Shown: in pieces, positions 1-6,168 of the stretch
Position numbering within the stretch: position 1 is the stretch's first letter
Layout of the letters: each line of letters starts with the position of its first letter
Made by a program: the position numbers and the translations under genes
Source: Pseudomonas sp. 102515
GTDB lineage: Bacteria > Pseudomonadota > Gammaproteobacteria > Pseudomonadales > Pseudomonadaceae
Assembly (NCBI RefSeq): GCF_031085165.1
Contig: NZ_JAVHTY010000002.1
Location: 186,001 to 250,000 of the forward strand
Direction of reading: 5' to 3'
Length of the DNA: 64,000 nucleotides
The notes under the pieces: model-generated
The model's database searches: none
The model's input: the letters and a program-made list of their open reading frames with translations, nothing else
Told to the model about the DNA's origin: nothing

Positions 1-470
1 AGCATCTTGTCCACCGAGGCGATGTAGGTGATGGCGTCATCGCGAGGGGCAGCCCTCAGGCACAGCAGGGCCAGGAAGTCCGGTGGCACCTCGTGGAGGG
101 CGTTTTTCGTATGCAGGTCGAGTTCGGTATCGAAGCTGGCGGAGGACAGTTGCCGAGCCTTGCCGGCCTGGGGAAAGAAGTTGTTGATCAGACTGCCGTC
201 GGACTCCTGGGGATAGCCGATGGAATCGCCCAATAGCGCCGTGGCCTGCAACAGCAGCAATTCGCTGCGGTAATCCGGCTTGATCAGCGTCTTGCGGTCC
301 GCGGGCGTAGCCGGTACGTCGCCGATGTCTTGGTTCTTTAGCAGCAGAAAGCCCTGAGGGTTGCCGAAAATACGGAAATGCAGAATGTCGGCGATGTCGG
401 TCGTCGTCAGGGCACCCTGACGAATTGCGCTATCCAGCAGGGTATCGAAAGGGGTGGATCCTAAGTACAT
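1..470 (-). CDS. Clavaminate-synthase-like Fe(II)/2-oxoglutarate oxygenase, N-terminal part (cut by window edge)
   Basis: An open frame reads leftwards from an ATG at 468-470 off the window edge, giving the first 156 residues. The segment GFLLLKN followed by TPADR resembles the N-terminal part of the TauD/clavaminate synthase superfamily. The later block LHTKNALHEVPPDFLALLCL lines up with the iron-binding stretch HTEnAFHeh.pD of AsnO/VioC-type amino acid hydroxylases. These enzymes hydroxylate free or tethered amino acids with Fe(II) and 2-oxoglutarate. The normal second iron ligand, Glu in HTE, is Lys here (codon AAA at 105-107), so activity is doubtful. It is divergent from a LysR gene that carries an in-frame stop. 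The distal His and Arg lie outside the window. The family call rests on these motifs only; the substrate is unknown. Confidence 0.6.
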   Translation of the reverse strand, partial: MYLGSTPFDTLLDSAIRQGALTTTDIADILHFRIFGNPQGFLLLKNQDIGDVPATPADRKTLIKPDYRSELLLLQATALLGDSIGYPQESDGSLINNFFPQAGKARQLSSASFDTELDLHTKNALHEVPPDFLALLCLRAAPRDDAITYIASVDKM

Positions 471-604
471 GATTTGGTCTCGAACGCTTGGCAGTCGTGA
501 CGCCCAAGGCGTCAAGGACGGCCATCATCCAGCGTTGGACGCTGTGTTGAAAACGGATAAAACTGGGTGGAAGAATGATCCAGACTCATTATCGAGGACC
601 GGGA

Positions 605-1525
605 ATGGCCCGCCTTCCACCGCTCTATGCGTTGCGTGCCTTCGAAAGCGCGGCTCGGCAACTGTCTTTGACCCGAGCGGCTAGGGAGCTGAACATCACC
701 CAGAGCGCTGTCAGTCGTCACGTCAAGACATTGGAGCATGATCTGGGCTGCCTGCTATTCGAGCGTAAGGGACCCAGTCTGAAATTGACGCCAACCGGAT
801 TGACGCTGGCTAAGGACCTGAGTTCGGCGTTCGCCGAAATGCAGGGCGTCTGCGATCTGGTGCGTAGCGGGCGCGGTGGCCTAAGGCTCTAGGCGCCGTC
901 TACTCTGACGATGCGCTGGTTGATGGCGGCCGTCGAGCAGTATCGAGTGACAAGCGGAGAGAACCGAGTCCAATTGACCAGCGTCTGGATGGACGTTGAC
1001 TTCGTCGATTTCCGTTCGGAGCCCTATGACTGCGCGGTGCTTCTAGCCAATGGCGAATTTCCAGTCGATTGTGAATACGTGCGGCTGTTCGATGAGTGGC
1101 TGGTACCGGTTTGCGCACCGCGCTATCGAGGCGCCCGCGAGGGCGAAGATCCGATCTTCTGCGGCGACAGCCTGTTGCATGCGTCCCAGGACTGCCGCGA
1201 CTGGCGTCTCTGGCTGGACAGGATCGGCCGGCTATCCGAGGTGAATTGGCATCCCGGCAAACGATTCGAAACCCTGGATGCAGGGATTTCCGCGGCGGTC
1301 CAGGGCTATGGGGTGGCGATCGGTGACCTGTCGCTGGTCCACGATCTGGTCGCCACCGGGCAACTGGTGTTCGCCAATCGTGCGGTGGTGCGTTCGGGGC
1401 TGAGCTACTACCTGGTCTGGCCCAAGCGCAGCGATGCCCACGACGCCCTCGCCGGATTGCGCGACCATCTGCGTGCGGTCGCGCCCGTCCTACCGGCCCT
1501 GGAGGGGCTGACGTTCATCGATTGA
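605..1525 (+). pseudogene. LysR-family (GcvA-like) transcriptional regulator interrupted by an in-frame TAG
   Basis: From ATG 605 the frame reads MARLPPLYALRAFESAARQ, a typical LysR start, and then the helix-turn-helix (LTRAARELNITQSAVSRHVKTLE). A TAG at 890-892 stops it after about 95 residues. The same frame continues without a shift to a TGA at 1523-1525 and encodes a normal effector-binding domain (APSTLTMRWL, later EWLVPVCAPRY, GYGVAIGDLSLV). Removing the stop gives about 306 codons, the usual LysR length, so one base change explains the break. ATG 605 is preferred over the in-frame ATG 575 because LysR proteins start just before the helix-turn-helix and AGGACCGGGA precedes it. It would regulate the divergent oxygenase gene. 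Readthrough, a sequencing error or a true pseudogene are all possible; a separate start at 911 would lack a DNA-binding domain. Confidence 0.75.
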
Positions 1526-1552
1526 GCGGCGAGTGGAGCATGCACACTGCGC

Positions 1553-4500
1553 TCAGTACACGTCCTTCAGGTACCGCTTCTGCTCACTCATGCCGCGGAC
1601 ATATTCCGTGGCGGCCTCGTCGCTGAGGTGGCCATGGGTGGCGACCACCTGGCGCAGGGCCTGGTCGACGTCCTTGGCCATGCGGCTGGCATCGCCGCAG
1701 ACATAGACACGGGCGCCGTCCTGCAGCCAGCGCCAGATTTCGGCGCCGCGTTCGCGTAGCCGATCCTGCACATAGATCTTCTCGGCCTGGTCGCGGGAGA
1801 AGGCCAGGCTCAGCTCGCTCAGCAGGCCATCGCGCTGGAAGGCTTCCAGTTCGTCGCGGTAGTAGAAGTCATGGACGGCGTGCTGCTCGCCGAAGAACAG
1901 CCAGTTGCGGCCGTGGTCGCCCCGCGCGCGGCGCTCATGGAGAAAGCCGCGGAAGGGCGCGATGCCGGTGCCGGGGCCGATCATGATCAGGGGGACGTCG
2001 CCTTGCTCCGGCAGGCGAAAGTGACGTGAAGCCTGGATATGCACCTCGGTGGTCGCCTCGCCCATCCGGTCGGCGAGAAAGCTGGAGGCCACGCCCTTGC
2101 GCCGGCCATAGCGCACCGCCGAGACGGTGAGGTGCACCTGGCCGGCATGGGCCAGGGGGCTGGAGGCGATGGAGTAGAGGCGTGGCTGCAGGCGCTTGAG
2201 GCTGCCGAGCAATTCGCCGGCGTCGTACCGGGCGGGAAAGCTGGCCAGGACGTCGGCCAGTTGCCGGCCCCAGAGCCAGGTCTTGAGTTCGTCACGGTCG
2301 CCCAGCAGGGCACGGCAATCGGCATCGCCGCTGCGCTCGGCGATCAGCGCCAGGGTCTCGGGGCTGGGGCGGGCGATCTCGTAGTGTTCGCTCAGCGCCT
2401 GGCGCAGCGACAGCTCCCCGACCGTGGCCACCGTGACCGGTTGTGCGCCGTCCAGTCCGGCGAGGGCGAGGACTTCCTCGACCAGCTCCGGGCAGTTGCG
2501 TGCCTTCACGCTCAAGGCGTCGCCGGCCTGGTAGGCCAGGGGCTGATCGGACTCGAAACCGAATAGCCGGACCTCCTTGTTGGACCTGGCACTGTTGAGT
2601 CTCCGGTTGATGACCAGTCGTGCGGGTACCGCCGTCGGGCGGCTGGTTGCGGTCGGATTGGCGACGGGCACGTGCTCGGCCTGGGGTGCCAACTGCCCTT
2701 GCAGGGCGGTCAGCCAGGCGTCGGCGCCGTCGAGGCCATCGGCGTCGCAGTCCAGGCGCGGGCAGAGGCGCCGGGCGCCGAGTTCGGCCAGGCGGGCGTC
2801 GAGGCGCTGGCCATGGCCGCAGAATTGCTCGTAGGTGGAATCGCCCAGGGCCAGCACGGCGTAGTCGAGCTCGGCCAGGGAGGCGTCGAGGCGGCTGAGG
2901 CCCTGCCAGAAGGCCTGGCCATTGTCCGGGGCTTCGCCATCGCCGAAGGTACTGCTCACCAGCAGGACACGGCGGGCACCGGTCAGGCGTTCCACGGCAT
3001 AGGCGGCCATGTCGTGCAGTTCCACGGTGAGACCGGTCTGGCACAGGCGGGCGACGCAGCGCTCGGCCAGGGCTTCGGCGTTGCCGGTCTGGGAGGCCCA
3101 GAGCACCACCAGATCGGCCGCGGCGGTGGGGGCAATGACCAGGCCGGCGGCCTGGCTTTCCGGCAGGCGGCTGAACAGCCCGGCGAGCAGGCCGTCGAGC
3201 CAGAGCCGGGTGTCGGTGGCCAGCGGCGCCTGGGCCGGCAGGCAGGGCACGCCCTGGGCGCCACCATCGCGCAGGCCGTCCATGAAGCCGGCCAGGTAGG
3301 TGCGTTCGGCCGCGCTGAGCTGGGGCCGTAGCGCGGTGGCGACTCCGGTGAGATCGGCCAGCCGCGCCAGGGCGGGCTGGCGGATGCTCTCGGTGACGGG
3401 CTCGTCGGCCGGCAGCTGGCGGTGGGGGATGGTGGCGACCCGGGTCAGGCGCACCGCGCAGACCTTGAGTTCCGGTTGCAGCGAGAGCGGATCGACGGCG
3501 TCGCTGGTGACGGCGTTGATGGCCAGGTCGCTGCCCTGGACGTCGGCCCAGTGAAAGGGCGCGAAGCAGTTGCCGGGCCGGACCCGGTCGCTGACGGTCA
3601 CCGGCAGCACCGCGCGGCCGCGACGCGAGGTGATTTCCAGGCGGTCGCCCGCGCTGAGCCCCAGCGCCTCGGCGTCCTGGGGATGTACCTCGACGAAGGG
3701 CGCCGGATTGAGGCGATTCAGTGCGGCGATCTTGCCGGTCTTGGTCAGCGTATGCCACTGGTGCTGCAGACGCCCGGTGTTGAGCACGAAGGGGTAGTCG
3801 GCATCGGGCAGTTCCGCCGGGTCCAGGTGCGGACGGGCGAAGAATTGCGCCTTGCCGCTAGGGGTGGCGAAGTTCAGCGCGGCCGGTTCGCCGGTCTCAT
3901 CCAGGCGCTGGGTTTGGCTGCGGCCGTCGTTGCGATAGCGGATCGGCTGGCGCGGATCGCTCTCTGCGCTGGGGCAGGGCCATTGCAGCGGCGTCTCGCG
4001 CAGCCGGGCATGACTGGCGCCGCGGAGGTCGTAGCCGGTCTGGGGGTTGTGGAACTGCCGGATCTCGTCGAACACCTCGGCGGCCGAGGCGTAGGTGAAG
4101 TGTTCGCCATAGCCCAGGGCGCAGGCCACGTCGGCGATGATCCGCCAGTCGGCGCGGGCCTCGCCGGGCGGGAGGACGGCCTGGGGCGCCAGGGTCAGGT
4201 TGCGCTCGGAATTGATCAGCACCCCGTCGGCCTCGGCCCAGAGCGCGCCGGGCAAGAGGATGTCGGCGTAGCTGTTGGTCTCGGTGTCGAGAAAGGCATC
4301 CTGCGTGATCACCAGTTCGGCGGCCTGCAGCCCGCGGATGACCGTCTCGCGATTGGCCACGCTGGCCACCGGGTTGGTGCAGATGATCCAGCAGGCCTTC
4401 ACGGTGCCGGCGGCCAGGTCCTCGAACAGGGCGACGGTGCCCCGGCCCAGGCGGGTGTGCAGGGTACCTTGCGGAATCCGCCAGGCGCGCTCGACGAAGG

Positions 4501-5584
4501 CGCGGTCGGCAGGCGAGAGCAGGCTGCGCTGGCCGGGCAGGCCGGGGCCCATGTAGCCCATCTCGCGGCCGCCCATGGCATTGGGCTGGCCGGTCAGGGA
4601 GAAGGGGCCGCTCCCGGGGCGGCAAATCTTGCCGGTGGCCAAGTGCAGGTTGCACAGGGCGTTGGTGCTCCAGGTGCCGTGGGTGCTCTGGTTCAAGCCC
4701 ATGGTCCAGAGGCTGGTCCATTCGCCGGCCTCGCCGATCCAGCGCGCTGCGGTGCGGATGTCCGCCTCGGCCAGCCCCGTCCCGGCGGCCACGCGTGCCG
4801 GGGTGTACTCGGCGAGAAAGGCGGGCATGGCCGCCCAACCCTCGGTATGGGCGGCGATGAAGGCCTCGTCGAGATAGCCCTCGGCGTGCAGCAGATGCAG
4901 CAGGCCGTTGAGCAGCAGCAGATCGGTGCCCGGACGCAGTTGCAGGAAGAGATCGGCCTTTTCGGCGGTGGCGGTGCGCCGCGGATCTATCACGATCAGC
5001 TTGGCGCCGCGCTTGACCCGATCCAGCAGCCGCAGAAAGAGGATGGGATGACAGTCGGCCATGTTGGCGCCGCTGACCAGGAAGAGGTCGGCGCGGTCGA
5101 GGTCATCATAGGAACCGGGCGGGCCGTCGGCGCCGAGGGACAGCTTGTAACCGGTGCCGGCACTGGCCATGCACAGGCGGGAATTGGATTCGAGCTGATT
5201 GGTGCCGATGAAACCCCGTGCCAGCTTGCTCGCCAGGTACTGGGCTTCCAGCGACATCTGCCCGGACACATAGAAGGCGATGGCGTCGGGTCCGTCGCGG
5301 TCGAGGATGGCGCGCAGGCGTTCGGCGGTGGCGGCGATGGCCTGGTCCAGCCCGGTCTGCACCGGTTCGTGGGAGCGGTCGTGGCGGACATAGGCCTGCT
5401 CCATGCGCCCGCTGTCCACCAGCGCCTGGTGGCTGGTGCTGCCCTTGGTGCAGAGCCGGCCGCGATTGGCGGGATGGTCGCGATCGCCGCTGACCTTGGT
5501 GATCCGGCCGTCTTCCACCTGCATGACGATCCCGCAGCCGACGCCGCAGTAGGGGCAGACGCTCTTGATGTGGGTAGTGGCCAT
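1553..5584 (-). CDS. Assimilatory nitrate reductase fused to a CysJ-like flavoprotein reductase
   Basis: This 1343-residue fusion reduces nitrate to nitrite in the cytoplasm. The N-terminal ~800 residues form a molybdopterin (MGD) oxidoreductase of the NasA/NarB type, with a [4Fe-4S] set at C10, C13, C17 and C45 (VCPYCGVGCG ... GRLCTKGS). A flavodoxin-like FMN domain follows from about residue 820 (SQTGNAEALAE). Then comes a CysJ/cytochrome-P450-reductase-like FAD/NADPH module (RLYSIASSP near 1135, GPGTGIAPFRG near 1200, VYVCGDASRMAKDV, terminal KRYLKDVY). The fusion supplies its own electron input, so no separate NasB-type subunit is needed. The start is ATG 5584, four residues before the Fe-S motif region. 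The frame is open further upstream, but that stretch is the regulatory leader. It is divergent from nirBD, whose product uses the nitrite. Such fusions are known in Pseudomonas; gene naming varies, so no symbol is given. Confidence 0.93.
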   Translation of the reverse strand: MATTHIKSVCPYCGVGCGIVMQVEDGRITKVSGDRDHPANRGRLCTKGSTSHQALVDSGRMEQAYVRHDRSHEPVQTGLDQAIAATAERLRAILDRDGPDAIAFYVSGQMSLEAQYLASKLARGFIGTNQLESNSRLCMASAGTGYKLSLGADGPPGSYDDLDRADLFLVSGANMADCHPILFLRLLDRVKRGAKLIVIDPRRTATAEKADLFLQLRPGTDLLLLNGLLHLLHAEGYLDEAFIAAHTEGWAAMPAFLAEYTPARVAAGTGLAEADIRTAARWIGEAGEWTSLWTMGLNQSTHGTWSTNALCNLHLATGKICRPGSGPFSLTGQPNAMGGREMGYMGPGLPGQRSLLSPADRAFVERAWRIPQGTLHTRLGRGTVALFEDLAAGTVKACWIICTNPVASVANRETVIRGLQAAELVITQDAFLDTETNSYADILLPGALWAEADGVLINSERNLTLAPQAVLPPGEARADWRIIADVACALGYGEHFTYASAAEVFDEIRQFHNPQTGYDLRGASHARLRETPLQWPCPSAESDPRQPIRYRNDGRSQTQRLDETGEPAALNFATPSGKAQFFARPHLDPAELPDADYPFVLNTGRLQHQWHTLTKTGKIAALNRLNPAPFVEVHPQDAEALGLSAGDRLEITSRRGRAVLPVTVSDRVRPGNCFAPFHWADVQGSDLAINAVTSDAVDPLSLQPELKVCAVRLTRVATIPHRQLPADEPVTESIRQPALARLADLTGVATALRPQLSAAERTYLAGFMDGLRDGGAQGVPCLPAQAPLATDTRLWLDGLLAGLFSRLPESQAAGLVIAPTAAADLVVLWASQTGNAEALAERCVARLCQTGLTVELHDMAAYAVERLTGARRVLLVSSTFGDGEAPDNGQAFWQGLSRLDASLAELDYAVLALGDSTYEQFCGHGQRLDARLAELGARRLCPRLDCDADGLDGADAWLTALQGQLAPQAEHVPVANPTATSRPTAVPARLVINRRLNSARSNKEVRLFGFESDQPLAYQAGDALSVKARNCPELVEEVLALAGLDGAQPVTVATVGELSLRQALSEHYEIARPSPETLALIAERSGDADCRALLGDRDELKTWLWGRQLADVLASFPARYDAGELLGSLKRLQPRLYSIASSPLAHAGQVHLTVSAVRYGRRKGVASSFLADRMGEATTEVHIQASRHFRLPEQGDVPLIMIGPGTGIAPFRGFLHERRARGDHGRNWLFFGEQHAVHDFYYRDELEAFQRDGLLSELSLAFSRDQAEKIYVQDRLRERGAEIWRWLQDGARVYVCGDASRMAKDVDQALRQVVATHGHLSDEAATEYVRGMSEQKRYLKDVY

Positions 5585-5610
5585 GGCAAGGATCCTTCGA
5601 AAACCAGAAA

Positions 5611-5661
5611 GCGAAAAGGCGCCGGTCGCGCTCCCCGGAGGGAGGCGAACACGGCGCCTTT
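5611..5661 (-). terminator. Intrinsic terminator/attenuator in the nitrate reductase leader
   Basis: On the minus strand a 10-bp perfect stem (AAAGGCGCCG at 5661-5652 with CGGCGCCTTT at 5624-5615) closes a 27-nt loop that holds a smaller GC-rich stem. It is followed by TTTTCGCTTT. It lies only 27 nt before the ATG and after the promoter, so it fits a regulated attenuator. Its 5-prime arm overlaps the second ANTAR-type hairpin, so the two folds exclude each other. Confidence 0.7.
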
Positions 5662-5695
5662 GTCGTGAAAGGAAGCGATCGGCGTTGACCGCTCC
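5650..5695 (-). promoter_or_regulatory. Two-hairpin ANTAR (NasT-type) antitermination motif upstream of nitrate reductase
   Basis: Reading the minus strand, hairpin P1 (5692-5675) has stem GCGGTC/GATCGC and hexaloop AACGCC; a flanking GGA/TCC extends it to 5695-5671. Seven nt later hairpin P2 (5667-5650) has stem CACGAC/GCCGTG with one mismatch and hexaloop AAAGGC. Both loops have A at position 1 and G at position 4, the signature of RNA sites bound by ANTAR-domain antiterminators such as NasT/NasR. P2 takes up the 5-prime arm of the terminator at 5611-5661. No nasST gene is in this window. Confidence 0.72.
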
Positions 5696-5708
5696 AGGCC
5701 AGGGATTT

Positions 5709-5724
5709 AGCAAGGCCCGCGCCA
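5709..5724 (-). promoter_or_regulatory. Sigma54 (-24/-12) promoter for nitrate reductase
   Basis: The minus strand reads TGGCGC-GGGCC-TTGCT, one base from the consensus TGGCACN5TTGCW, with the invariant GG and GC at correct spacing. It would start a transcript near 5698, just upstream of the P1 hairpin, giving a leader of about 114 nt. Confidence 0.65.
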
Positions 5725-5845
5725 GCTTGGCCCGGCGCCCCCAGGGAGCGCATGACTGCTGGCTTGGCGGGGTGCCGGGGGCGCTGGCCGAGGTCGTTGC
5801 GATGGCGGTCGAGATGCGCCGTGACGGGGCAGACTGGCCGGGTCT

Positions 5846-5862
5846 TGCACCGTTGTGGTTCT
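5846..5862. promoter_or_regulatory. Possible NtrC-type activator site between the divergent nitrate promoters
   Basis: TGCACC-GTTGT-GGTTCT matches the left half and inner right half of the NtrC consensus TGCACCANNNTGGTGCA. It sits about 90-125 bp upstream of both sigma54-like promoters, a usual distance for an enhancer-binding protein. The right half is imperfect. Confidence 0.4.
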
Positions 5863-5951
5863 GCTCGGCGGGCGCTCGGACACATGCCGGCAACGCGCTC
5901 GGCGGGCTACAGCCCGCGCCAGCGGCGGATCTTCGGGCGAAGAGGCAGAAC

Positions 5952-5967
5952 TGGCACAGCCGATGCA
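5952..5967 (+). promoter_or_regulatory. Sigma54 (-24/-12) promoter for nirBD
   Basis: TGGCAC-AGCCG-ATGCA has all of TGGCAC plus the invariant GC at the right distance; only T to A differs in the -12 element. Transcription would begin near 5979, giving a leader of about 190 nt that carries both ANTAR-type hairpins and a terminator. Confidence 0.7.
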
Positions 5968-6002
5968 GAAGACCTGGCAGACCCGCCCATTCGGGTCGCC
6001 CG

Positions 6003-6093
6003 GTCGATCAACGGCGATCGACAGCCACAGCAGGCGACGGGCACGGAGCAGAGCCAAGGGCTCCTCCCTAACTAGAACAGGCAAAGGCGCCTG
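6003..6093 (+). promoter_or_regulatory. Two-hairpin ANTAR (NasT-type) antitermination motif in the nirB leader
   Basis: P1 (6003-6022) is a perfect 7-bp stem GTCGATC/GATCGAC with hexaloop AACGGC. P2 (6078-6093) is CAGGC/GCCTG with hexaloop AAAGGC. Both loops have A1 and G4. The P1-P2 spacer (55 nt) is longer than in the divergent leader and holds a third small stem, GAGCC/GGCTC (6051-6063). P2 overlaps the 5-prime half of the terminator at 6083-6121, so P2 folding blocks termination. Confidence 0.72.
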
Positions 6094-6121
6094 AGACCGC
6101 AAGGTTTCAGGCGCCTTTTTT
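6083..6121 (+). terminator. Strong intrinsic terminator/attenuator before nirB
   Basis: A stem of about 16 bp runs from AAAGGCGCCTGA to TCAGGCGCCTTT, with GACC/GGTT inside and a GCAA tetraloop (6099-6102), followed by a T run (6116-6121). It lies between the promoter and the nirB start, so nirBD needs antitermination to be expressed. Confidence 0.85.
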
Positions 6122-6168
6122 ATTTGCCGCGAATCAACCTGATTGGCCTCGGCCGGGGGATAGCCTCC

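Noticed and set aside
911-1525. Independent 204-residue gene downstream of the TAG
   Set aside because: It is the effector domain of the same LysR protein in the same frame; a separate start would leave it without a DNA-binding domain.
3422-5668. Long open frame (748 codons) on the plus strand over the nitrate reductase gene
   Set aside because: It is an antisense shadow caused by high GC and codon bias; the composition (Gly/Ala/Val/Gln rich) matches no protein, and the minus-strand protein is unambiguous.
5585-5893. In-frame N-terminal extension of the nitrate reductase
   Set aside because: The frame is open for 103 more codons, but the region carries the promoter, hairpins and terminator of the leader; homologues begin close to the Fe-S motif.
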